From positions 81,224,731 through 81,288,730 of the forward strand of contig NC_082688.1 in assembly GCF_949987515.2 (NCBI RefSeq): a stretch of DNA of 64,000 bases. The letters run 5' to 3'. The position numbers and the translations under genes were made by a program. How positions within the stretch are numbered: the stretch's first letter is position 1; every line of letters starts with the position of its first letter. The notes under the pieces are model-generated. The model saw only the letters and a list, made by a program, of their open reading frames with translations. It did not search any database and was not told the DNA's origin. This DNA comes from Delphinus delphis (lineage: Eukaryota; Chordata; Mammalia; Artiodactyla; Delphinidae). Positions 1 to 11,077 of this stretch are shown in pieces.

Positions 1-358
1 GATCTTGCTGTGATTTATGTCACAGAGTGTCCTGCCTATGTTTTCCTCTAAGAGTTTGATAGTTTCTGGCCTTACATTTAGGTCTTTAATCCATTTTGAG
101 CTTATTTTCGTGTATGGTGTTAGGGAGTGATCTAATTTCATACTTTTAGATGTACCTGTCCAGTTTTCCCAGCACCACTTATTGAAGAGGCTGTCCTTTC
201 TCCACTGTACATTCCTGCCTCCTTTATCAAAGATAAGGTGACCATATGTGCATGGGTTTATCTCTGGGCTTTCTATCCTGTTCCATTGATCTATATTTCT
301 GTTTTTGTGCCAGTACCATACTGTCTTGATTACTGTAACTTTGTAGTATAGTCTGAAT
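1..358 (-). mobile_element. L1 ORF2 fragment
   Basis: The reverse complement carries the 3' part of L1 ORF2. The plus-strand text (ttttcccagcaccacttatt, gcctcctttatcaaagataa) is typical of mammalian L1 read antisense. It is cut by the window edge on the left and 5'-truncated near 358. A more diverged copy of the same L1 part lies at about 15610-15985. Confidence 0.85.
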
Positions 359-639
359 ACAATTTTTATACTGTCTTCAAAACCCAGTATTTATTTAATA
401 CATCCAGCACATCTCAGCTTGGATTAGCCACACTTCAGGTGGCTAGTGGCTACTAAACTGGTCAGCACAGCCCCAAAAGGAGCTGATATGTGCTAACCTT
501 TGAAAACCACTGCACTGTGAGTAGGAAACAAAAGGGTAACTGGTTCTTGCTGGAGACTAGTTAATAAATGCTATGTTACATGTTTTCACATAGTCCTTAT
601 TTAATACACACAACACACACACATGCTGACAGGTAACAA

Positions 640-775
640 GTGAGCATCAATGTCTTCCCTTCACAGATAAGAAATAAAGACTCAGGAAAAGAAGGAGGAT
701 ACACAGTTCAACCCCATAACACCCTGTAAGACTTGGTTCAGACTTCTGACCTCCAGAACTATTATTTTTATTGCT
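640..775 (-). repeat. MIR-like SINE fragment
   Basis: Contains a degraded version of the antisense MIR core (cttcacagataagaaataaa, then agacttctgacctcc). Boundaries are approximate. Confidence 0.45.
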
Positions 776-916
776 TAAAGCACTAGGCTAGTAGGAATCT
801 GTTACAGTGACAATATAAAACTAATACAAACTCCCAAATGCAAAATCTTGACCATTTGGTCATTCAACAAATGTCCGATTTATGCCAAACTCTGGGCTCC
901 TCAACCAGTGAGCTTT

Positions 917-1162
917 TTTTTTTAATTGTAAATTTTTTTTTTTTTTTTTAAATTTGGCTGTGCCGGGTCTTAGTTGTGGCACACGGGATCTTCCTTGTGG
1001 CATAGGGGATCTTTAGTTGCAGCATGCAGGATGTTTTTAGTTGCAGCATGCAGGATCTTTAGTTGTGGCATGCGGGATCTAGTTCCCTGATCAGGGATCG
1101 AACCTGGGCCCCCGGAATTGGGAGTATGGAGTATTAACCACTGGACTACCAGGGAAGTCCCT
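917..1162 (-). mobile_element. CHR/tRNA-derived SINE, long variant
   Basis: A T-rich tail on the left is followed by tandem rttagttgcagcatgcagg-like units, then the tRNA-derived head in reverse (gatcagggatcgaacctggg, ending ccagggaagtcc). It is flanked by a 17-bp target-site duplication, ctcaac(c/t)agtgagcttt, at 900-916 and 1163-1179, so it is a complete insertion. Confidence 0.88.
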
Positions 1163-2129
1163 CTCAACTAGTGAGCTTTGAGAGAAAGCCAGATGTCTTC
1201 TAAATAAATCATTACCAGGTCCCCGAGAGCCGCTAACACACAAGCACAGTGGAGCCGACCTCTTGGTGGGATAGGAATTCACTGTCATTTAATGAGGAAG
1301 AGAGATTCCAGGTGCAGGGAATAGCATGTATAGAGGCAAAGAGGCATAAAAGAACTTGGCTATGACCGGAAGCAAAGTTTGCTGTGTCTATAGATTATCA
1401 TTCATTTGGGAAGCAAGATAAGAGATGCAAATAGAAAGGTAGGTGAACTGGGCTCTGGGGGACCATTAGCCACTTGCTAAGGAGGCTGGACTCTATGCTG
1501 TAGGTAGGGCACCAATGTGGGGTGCAAGCAAGAAGGTCTTAATTGGATTTTTATTTACAGAGATTACCCTGATTACAGGGTGGAAGATGAACTGATGCTG
1601 GAGAAACTCTGAGGCAGAAACTTAGGTCCCTCCTGCACTAAACGGGGTAGGAAATTTTGAAGCCTGAAGCAGAACAGGGTGGGGGCGGGGAGGGATTGAA
1701 GGAAGATTGCAGAGAGGTCACTGAATCAGTAGGGCCCCAGAACCCACTAGAGGCAGATGATGAAGAAAGAGGAAGGAGTCAAGACTGACTCTAGGTTACT
1801 CTTTTTCAATTATAATGTTAGTAGTTTCCTGAGAACCGGAGTATAGAATAAGGAACAATTTTAAAGAAAAATGAACACATTAGGGTTTAGATATGTTGGA
1901 TCAGTCATGCCTATGGAATTTTCATTTGTTGGTGGGTGGGAATATAGTTGTGGAATTTTAAAAAAAGATGGGAGTTAAAAATACAGAAATTAGAAGTCAC
2001 CTTCTAGACACAGTTCTAGAAACCATGGTGGTGGAAGACATTAGGTAGAGAGAGAAAGAGTAAGAGGAAGAGAGTGCAGAATAGAATCCTGAGATTACCA
2101 ACATTTAAAAGGCAAGCCAGAGATTCAGA

Positions 2130-2260
2130 GTAGTGAAAAGTCCCAATTTTGCCATTTAGTACTGTGTCACTTTGAGCAAGCTGATGAAGCATTCTAATTT
2201 TCAATTTTCTTATCTGTACAATGGGTTTAGTAAACATAGCATCTTCACAAGACAACTCAC
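2130..2260 (+). repeat. MIR fragment
   Basis: Matches the MIR core in sense: gtgtcactttgagcaagctg followed by ttcttatctgtacaatggg. Degraded and of approximate extent. Confidence 0.6.
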
Positions 2261-3368
2261 ATCTCTCCCTTCTGGAAAGTCTAAAAGGCCTCTGTAAATT
2301 ACATATCATATGGCTGCCTGGTCATGTATTTTGTTTTCTTTTTTTTCTCTAATGTTAAATTGCACAGCCTATCTTACATAACCTGATATCTCTACAGGGC
2401 TTTCATACTGAGCAGAAATGATAATAATGCAGACATTACTGAACACTGAAAGCAAATATTAAGGGAGAAAAAATAGGTACCCATATTGTTCACCTGGCCT
2501 TCAGTTTCTTTAATCTACCAAAGATGCAAGCATCTCCCACTTTAAGGAAATCAGGAAGATATAATTCCAAACATCTAAAACAGGTTTAAGGCTGGGAAAA
2601 TTAAATTACCTCACCCCAAACTGCCATGTACTTAACAACTGCATTTTAAATGACTCAATCTTATGGACAGATTTATCCTCAATGGGGTCAGCAATGGCGC
2701 TGAACTGATACATCAGCCCGAGCTTTTCGTGTTTTTCTCGAATTTTAGGCCATTGACCAGTTTAATGCCTGTTGTACTTGAATCTATTGAAAAATGTTTA
2801 AAGCCTGTGGCTCTAGTGATGGCAGATTTACTTACCAGTGGACAATGGTTGGAATGAATGTCTATCAGCCCTACAGGGAAACTGCATTTCTAGGAGAAAC
2901 TTTTCCTGGGATAGACAGGGTTTTCCAAGAAAAAGCAGAGGAGTTCAGGTTGTTAACCAAACATTTATGGCCTTCCTTCAAAAACAAATACTGTTTCAGA
3001 CAGTGCAAACCCATAAACTGTTCTAGTTCAAGTTTTATGACATAACATGGTTTGAAGGGGAGTTACTATTATACATAACATTCTGAAAGCTGTAAAACTT
3101 TTTAAAGTGGTAATTTCACTTGCGGAAACGATACCATTTTTATTTAAGACTTGGGTATTTTGACAAGCAATCTGATGACACAGTATAAAGCAAATTAAAG
3201 TCTTTACATGTTTGGTTTATTTATAATTTTCCTGTTTAACACATTGTTAACATAACAAACCTAGAGGCCTCAAACCAGCCCATAATGCAATAGCAACAAT
3301 TTAAAAAGCTCCTTGATAAGTGATTCACAAGAAGTGACCTTGTTATCAGAATGCTCCTGCACACAGGT

Positions 3369-3575
3369 TTTTTTTTTTTTTTTGCGGTACGCAGGCCTCT
3401 CACTGCTGTGGCCTCTCCCATTGCAGAGCACAGGCTCCGGACGCACAGGCTCAGCGGCCGTGGCTCACGGGCCCAGCCGCTCCGCGGCATGTGGGATCTT
3501 CCCGGACCGGGGCACAAACCCGTGTCCCCTGCATCGGCAGGCGTACTCTCAACCACTGCGCCACCAGGGAAGCCC
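3369..3575 (-). mobile_element. CHR-type SINE, full length
   Basis: Poly-T on the left, then gcggtacgcaggcctctcac through gccaccagggaagccc, the reverse of the cetacean CHR SINE. The target-site duplication cacacaggt is at 3360-3368 and 3576-3584. Open frames in this interval on both strands are SINE sequence and not genes. Confidence 0.95.
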
Positions 3576-3839
3576 CACACAGGTGTTTTAAGTAAAGAAG
3601 CTACACTGTAAACAGGGAGGCTGCTGGGCTGACCCAACATGCCAGCTGGAGCACCAGGGGAAAAGGCTGTCGTCGGCTCTCCTATCTTTATGATATAATA
3701 AAGAGGATCGATTCTGCACTCTGGGTGTGACCGGGGCAATTTGGAGTCATTTAACTGTAATATGACCCCACAAGACAATTCCGCGTTAAATAGTGATTAT
3801 GTTATTCAGTAGAGTCCAAGCTATTATTATATATGGAAT

Positions 3840-3970
3840 CATAGACTGTCAGAACTAGAAGGGGCCTTAGGGATCATTTTCTTTAGCCCCTTCCCTCATT
3901 GTACAGATTAGAGATGCCTAAAGGAAGACAGGGACTTAGTCAAGACTCCACAGCTGTTCGGGGTAGATTT
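3840..3970 (-). repeat. MIR-family fragment
   Basis: Antisense MIR-like text: ctcattgtacagattagag, gggacttagtcaagactcca and cagctgttcggggtagattt. Old and diverged. Confidence 0.5.
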
Positions 3971-4947
3971 AAGGTTGGACTTTGAGCTTCCTGACACTAC
4001 AGTCCTCCAATGTGCTGGGCAGAAGCCAGCAGCCATGCGGAGGACCTGGCCTGCAGCATCCTTTCCTGCTCAGCCCAGGCAGCAATTCAGCACTCCCTGC
4101 CTGAAGCTAAGGTAGCACGGAGCCCCTTACTGTACTAAAGTTAAGATTCTTATAAAATCAGAATCTCACAAATGATCTCACAAATCTCTACTTGCCTAAA
4201 ATTATGTTTTTGCTTTGTCAGCAATTAAGGATCATTGGCTGGATTTTGTTAATGCACATTTTTATATTTTTTCTTTCTTTTTTGGGGGCGTATTGAATCC
4301 CTTTAGATCAGCAAAGAATCATTTCTTCATCTGTGGCAGAAAACTAGGCAGAAGTAGTAAATCCAGCAGAAAACATTGTTATTTCCTAAGAATACTGCAA
4401 GGATTAAAATACAGTTAAAACCAAGTTCCTCAATGATGCAATTTTCATTCTAATCCACATCCCAAAATGTTATATATTATTAACACCATTGCCTTAGCTT
4501 AATAATTACCTGGGTTAAATAATGTAAACAAAGTGCTTCCAACTGGCATGATATACAGTTTGTTTTGTTGAGTTCTTTTACCTTGGAAAATGTCATAATA
4601 TAATAGATAGTTATATTCATAATAGTCTCCTGTGTTTAAAGTCTGGTTCCTAGAAGTGATTCACACACGTCAACTATTAGCTTTGTGGGCACATTTTGCA
4701 GAAATGTCAGTGACACCTCAGATGCACCTGCTTTGTTTGGCAGTAGAGGTATTTTGCCAATGTTCACAGTGAACAAGCAGCATACCAGTTTTTTATAAAA
4801 ACTATGTTTGTTTCTCCAGCCACTACTGAAAGACAAGAGTGTTTTCCCATGTAGATTCACATTATGGTCAAGAAATTTGACACATACAACAGCTAAGTGA
4901 AAATTCAATCCTACATCCAGTTTTCCAAATATAAGGCAAAACTTTAC

Positions 4948-5024
4948 CGAGTAAGGTGGAGAACAGCTTCCACTATATTCGAACCATCTTTGGCGCTTGT
5001 TTCACAAAATAATGCCCCATAGGT
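4948..5024 (-). CDS. RASEF: RASEF exon 16: Rab domain, ETSAK motif
   Basis: 77 bp: 25 codons plus two bases of an Arg codon. It encodes [20 protein letters not shown] and then VLHLT. ETSAK is the last guanine-contacting motif of small GTPases. The acceptor is TTTTTTACAG and the donor GTAAAG. The final exon should supply the end of this Arg codon, a Lys/Arg-rich segment and the C-terminal Cys residues used for prenylation in Rabs. Nothing like it was found in the 4.9 kb to the left. Confidence 0.94.
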
Positions 5025-8000
5025 CTGTAAAAAACATATATATACCATTAAATGAAGGCTTTGATTAGGTTTCCTGGAATGTTCGCTTTTAAAACCAATA
5101 AAATAAAATAAAAATATTGCCCTGTTGAGTATGCTAAAACTAATAGTTAAGAAATTGGATTGAGTTTCAAGACTTTAAAAAAAAAAAACAGGTTTGAGCC
5201 TACTTATTCCAGGAACAGTTCCTAGTCAGAGATTTTTATTTTGCATCCAAAAAAAAAATCCCACAATACAAAATTTCTCTATCAAATAATGTTCTCTATC
5301 AAATAATTTGAGAGAGAGAAAAATGATAGCTTAAGGTAACCACTTAGGAATTAAATGTCCATCAAAAATATGTCTCCTTTTGGCTGGCAGCTAACACACA
5401 TCCCACCCCCCCTTCAATCTATCATCTTTTCCTATCAAGATTCAGCAGCCTCTGTGTTGCTAAAACCAATGGACATTTTCTAGTCTATTACTTAACCTCC
5501 CAGTGGTTATACATACAATCACTGATCATATCACTCTCCTGCTTCAGACCTTTCGATGCTTCCCATTCCTCTCAAGCAATGTTGGAATGCTTACCTGGCC
5601 GACAAGGCCTAGCTTGTACGTGGCCCCAGCCAACCTCCCAGTTTTACCTGCCACCACTCTCCCTCACTCACAGTGCTCATGTTACCCTGGCCGTCCCTCT
5701 ATTTCCCCAACACTCCAAATTTCCTCCCACCTCAGGACCTTTTCACCTGCTGTTACCACTACCTAGGTTATCCTGTATCCCTAGTAACTCTTTCCCCAGG
5801 CTGACTTTTACCTACCTTCTAGATTTTTAGGTAATCCTCCCTTGAAGTTAAGATTAAGTGTTTTCTAACTCTGAAAAGTTGGTATTAGGTCTTCCTACTG
5901 TAAAACCTCTTGAGGCATGTATTTTTCCAGCATAGCACTTGCCGCAGATGTAAATGATGAGGTTATTTTTGGGTGTCTTTGTCTAACAGCTGGAGACAGT
6001 TTCCTTTAGGAAAGGAGAATTATGTGCGCTGTGGGGCTGGGTGTGGGCAACACAGTCCTGTGTGGGATACGGGCAAGATGTGATGGGTGCTCTGGAGCAG
6101 GGAGAGCAGGAAGAACCAAACAATGGGGAAAGACTACCGTGAAACCTTTACCCATGAGCCCCCAAATCCATAGAAAATCTAAAAAATACCCCAAATGAAT
6201 GTATTTCTAGTAGAAATGGGTAGTGCTGCTGCTGAATTTCATAGCCAGGATGTTATAGGGTGAAATAGAGATGGCCTTTGAGGATGCAGGAGGGTGGAGG
6301 ACATGAGATGCATAATAAATAAGCAAACCTTGGGAAATCTGAGAAACTGGGGGGGAGGGAATAAAATTAGCATGTGGCCAGGAATTATGAGCTCTCTAGG
6401 GGAATATGTGGATTTCGTGGGTTTAACATCTGTCTTCCCCAGACAGTAAACTACGTGAGGACAAGGACGGTTTCCTTTGTTCTCTACCCTTTGCTCGGCT
6501 CACAATGAAGTGCTTTTTCACATGGTGGATACAATTAAATACGTGTTGAATGGATCTCTTCTATATTTTACTGCCTAGTTTTGATGTTTATCATATTTGG
6601 CTCACAGTTCTAAAATTTAAAACAAGAAACAATTCCAACTTAGAATAGTGGAATGGAAACTTCTTTTTAAAGTTCACATGTATATGTTATAGAGCAGTCC
6701 TTTCAAGCTGATGACAGACAACAATGATAGCGATGTCAGATCGGACTGTTATGATAAGAACTTCATATTTGACCTAAGGAGCATCTGGTTCCTTATTTGG
6801 GTAAGACAAGTCATAAGACGGCCACATAGCATTCTGACCCAATGATAATAATGAGAGAATAAACACTGCCCACAGTAATAATCTGGACAGAAATGAGGTC
6901 CATCCTTTGTACAAATGCATAGCCAAAAATAATTTTATACTATTCCAACTGACTACAAATCGTAGAGGAAAGAATGAGTCTTCCAATTCTCTTCACCCCT
7001 TTACCCAGATGACACACTGCACCATCTGCTGCCCCTTGGCACAGTGACCCTCTGGAACCAAACCCATCTTTTCAAAACAGGACACCCATTCTTCTTCCTC
7101 TACCTAGGTTCCAGGACTAGAGAAGGATTCCAGGAACTGGGGAAGAGTGAGGAGGAAGACACAATAATTTTGCATCCTCTTTCTCAGTGGTACTCAGTGG
7201 GGGAAAATGATCATGTGATTGTTTTACCTCCACAAGGGATTTAACTCTTGGAATAATTATTTACATTCATGGGACGGATAGGGGCCACTGGGAGTTCTGC
7301 CTGTATAGGGACAGAAGACTTATCAAACAGAGTGGAGTTTGTCAAACAGCCTCTTCAGCAAATGTAGACAGAAGTGAAAGGTCCCTCCCAATTTGGACCC
7401 ACTCTTACTCTTACCATGGCCAGTTTTTCTCCAAAGTACCCTGGGACACATTTTTGTCCTTCCGCTTCAGCAGCATCACGAAGATCAGCCTTGTTTCCTA
7501 CCAACATGATAGGAATGCTGTTATGGGCTGCATCCTACCATGAAGAAAAGAAAGAAATTGTGCATACATGAAACATTGGGCAAGTTATGAGGTTGATGAT
7601 GACAACAGCTACCCTTTCTGAATGCCCCTTTGCGCCACATGATGTACAGACAATATCTTTAAACCTCAAAATATCTCTAAAAGGAGCCAAACCTTCTCCC
7701 ATTTCCAGATCAGAACACTGAAATTCAGAGAGGTTAAATAAGATGTTGTAAGGGCCAGGGGTGGTCCAAACTGACTCCATCACCCTTGCCACTATACAAA
7801 CTAATACCAAACTCAAGAGGCGCGACCCCAGAATTACATTTGGCTGTAGTGCCCACATAATTTTCTATAATTTTCACTCAAACAGTGGTGATTACAAGTC
7901 AACTTCATTATCGCAGGTACAAAACACACAAATATTCCCTCAGCTATAATGGGACAAAAATGGGGTCTCAGAGTTCCACACTTGCTGCTATCTGGCTTAC

Positions 8001-11000
8001 AACAAAAGCAAAATCAGAAGGCCCTAAATGTCAACACTTTTCTTGTGAAGAGCCAAGGAGCAGTCATTCAAACTAACAGATTCTCAGGATAATGCTCCCC
8101 AAATCAGCATATGCATACTGTTGCACTGTCTGTCCCGGCATTCATAGAGGAGCTGGCTGGCAGAATGTAAGATGTGAGAGGCAGAGTTAAGTTTGAGACT
8201 CTGTCCCTCCCACCACCTGGCCACTCGCCGGCTGCATGAAATCAGGCAGTCTCTTCCTGTTTCTGCCTCCATTTCCCTATCTGTAAAACGAAGGGGGCAG
8301 TAAGGACACATCCCCCTGAGCAGGCTATGAGAATAGAAGACAACCTGACTAGAAAAACAGGTTTATAGCTCCTAAACAAGCGAAGCAGCAGCCCTCACTG
8401 AGAAATGACTCTTCGTGGTGCCTAAAAACATCCAGGCGCTCATCCACTTTGGTACCACACCTGATACAGCATCAAGAAATGAGCCTCAAAAACAATGAAA
8501 TTATGCCACTTCACTGCCTTTTGGACTCGTTTCTGATGTCATTATTGTATTGTGGTTCCTCTGTACACAATGAGTGATTTTTCTCTTGCTTTCAACATTT
8601 TCTCTTTGTTTTGACTTTTAGCAATTCAACCATGATGTGTCTAGGTATGGATTCTTTTTTTTTTTTAACATCTTTATTGGAGTATAATTGCTTTACAATG
8701 TTGTGTTAGTTTCTGCTGTATAACAAAGTCAGCAAATAATTATAGAGTCAGAAAAACCATCCTTTAAAAATGAAGACAGGGCTTCCCTGGTGGCGCAGTG
8801 GTTGAGAGTCCGCCTGCCGATGCAGGGGACACGGTCCGGTCCGGGAAGATCCCACGTGCCGCGGAGCGGCTGGGCCCGTGAGCCATGGCTGCTGAGCCTG
8901 GGCGTCCGGAGCCTGTGCTCCACAGCAGGAGAGGCCACAGCAGTGAGAGGCCCGCTTACCGCAAAAAAAAAAAAAAAAAAAAAGAAAACTCAGGAGTTCC
9001 CCGCCCCCCTTCCCCACCCCAGAAGCTCACTTTAGTAGTGTCCTTAGCTCTGTGGGAACTTGCCCAGCTACTGAGGAGGAGACCAGTACTGCCAAGTGCC
9101 ATTGGGAACCCCACTTCTCACATCCACTTCTTCCTGAGAGCCTGGATCAGTGGCTCGTAGTTGAGTTCGTTTTGACAAAGAAGAGAAACAGCATTTCCCG
9201 AGACAGCCTGTAGCTCTCCTATGTAATTTTTTGGTTCTCTGTTTTGAATTCTTACCTCAATCATATCTACCCATTCTCGTACATTAAGAAAGCTTTTCTC
9301 ACACGTAACGTCATACAGCAGCAAAACACCATCTGCTCTTCTGAAATAAGACTTGGCAATACTTCTGAATCTGGAAAAGAGAATAGCACGTAATTGTTCT
9401 AATCAGTCAGTCAGTTTGGTGCTGCCTCATTCTTCATCTCCTTTATGCTCACTTTTTTCCCTCACCTTTTAAAACAAGCCCCAATTGAGGAGAATCTAAT
9501 GGCAACCTATTACTGTGAAATAGTCATCCCCGAGGCCTAGAATGACCTGGTGAAAGGTAACAGAATAAGAATCTGGGCTAGTGATTTAGAAAAGCCAATC
9601 ATTTTCTCCACCAAATAATCCCAAGAAAGTCTACATACCCCAGAGCATAGCCAGGACAAGGTTGAGATCGTAATTTCTAAAAATTTCAGCCTCAGCAACA
9701 CACTACCAGAACCCAGCTGTGGGACACAGAAGGGTGTGTGTGAAGGATGGAAGGAGAGGCACATCAGAGAAAAATTATTTTTTGGCTGGTGGGTAGGGAG
9801 TATTGTGGGTGGGTGGTAGAAGAACTAACCATGTGGAACACCACAGGACACACACACAGGGTGTTGGGGGCTCACCAGGGGAAGAGCGCACCTCACACCC
9901 TATCTGTCCTAAACCAAGTGCAGTATCTTACAGGATCTTAAATAGCTATGTTAACCACACATATCTTTCAAATGCTGCTAGAAAATATGAGCTCCATGTG
10001 GGCAGGTGTCTGTGTCCACCTGTTCACCGTTGAATCTGAACACCCTGAATGGTGCCTGGTTACAGAGGTCGGCAGGTACCCCCATACTTGTTTGGTGCAC
10101 AATCGGATACAGTCTGTTCCGTAAGAGTTAGATATGATTAAAACCTATGCTTGATGCTCTGGCCATCAGCAGTGAAAGAAAGACAGGGTACTGTCTGTGG
10201 CCAGATGCGAGTCTGCTATTTATCAATGGTCTGTGTCCCTGCCCTTGAACCGGGGAACTGACAGGTCCTCCTCTCCATCTTCTGTGGTGCCCCAGCTATG
10301 CAGCTCCTCACACTGTTGCCACGTTCAGGAATGCCGCCTCACCGAAATTTTCTCTTTAGGATAGGGCATTCTCTTTTTCTCAGTGGCTCACCAATTCAAA
10401 GGAAGCTTAAAGATCCTCTTCACACGACTGATGGATCAGCGAAGGAGGAAAGGATGTGGGAAAAAACAAGCATTCTTGAAATTCTAACGTGCTCGATCAG
10501 AATTATATGAGTACAAAACCCACCAAGTATCCTACAAGGCTTGTCTGTGCAACTCAGCAGAATCCAAAGTATTATGGAAAGCACTTGCCTCTCCTGGCCA
10601 GCGGTATCCCAGAGCTGCAGTACTGTTCGCTGTCCGTCTACAATGAGAGTTTTCATTTGAAAATCAACTCCTGAAAAGGAATATAAGAGAACATGGAGAA
10701 CACGATGTAAATAATTCCATTGGTATTTACTTTCAAGCCCTCTTTAGGATGAGACAAAAGCCAATAAGCCAAAGTTTGGCAAGACGGAGAGGAATGAACC
10801 TGGCCTTCAAGGACAGTGACCTTCCATACTAATTATAAGTCAGACCACACAAGTGCGTGCAGATGCTTATTGCAGGTTGGCTGACTCGGGGAAGGATTTA
10901 ATCTATGGACAAAAGGAAAATCTATGTTTTATGTGTACACATAATTAGATGGACTCAGTTATATCTGTGTGTGTGCATGCACATAAATGTGCCTATGTAT

Positions 11001-11033
11001 ATATACAGGTATATACATGTGTGTATGTATATA

Positions 11034-11077
<44 letters not shown>

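Larger units (their letters stand above)
1..4947 (-). other. RASEF intron 16 (incomplete)
   Basis: Sequence 3' of exon 16. It holds an L1 fragment at the left edge, two SINEs and degraded MIR-like pieces. The rest (about 1180-2130, 2260-3359 and 3970-4947) shows no gene, conserved motif or recognisable repeat. I looked on the minus strand for a short basic exon ending in a CC-containing C terminus and did not see it. Confidence 0.7.
5025..7414 (-). other. RASEF intron 15
   Basis: 2.4 kb between exons 16 and 15. It contains an L2 fragment near 5500-5930 and an L2/MIR-like 3' end near 6430-6560. The remaining 5930-6430 and 6560-7414 show nothing recognisable. Confidence 0.85.
7535..9255 (-). 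other. RASEF intron 14
   Basis: 1.7 kb holding MIR fragments, a short young L1 3' end and one SINE. About 7770-8180 and 8345-8655 show nothing recognisable. Open frames extending from exon 14 are readthrough. Confidence 0.88.

Noticed and set aside
2663..3045. Small plus-strand open frames
   Set aside because: No family resemblance or codon signal, and they overlap in two frames.
3313..3611. Overlapping open frames of 86-92 codons with Gly/Pro/Arg-rich peptides
   Set aside because: They lie inside the CHR SINE. The same peptides recur at the other CHR-type SINE copies (8779, 13936, 37353, 55296, 61089).
8779..8860. tRNA-like A and B box sequence
   Set aside because: Part of the tRNA-derived SINE head. 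No cloverleaf, and the copy is mutated, so not a tRNA gene.
10420..10656. Frame joining exon 13 to further codons without a splice
   Set aside because: Readthrough past the GC donor. Exon 14 fits in phase and continues the Rab domain.
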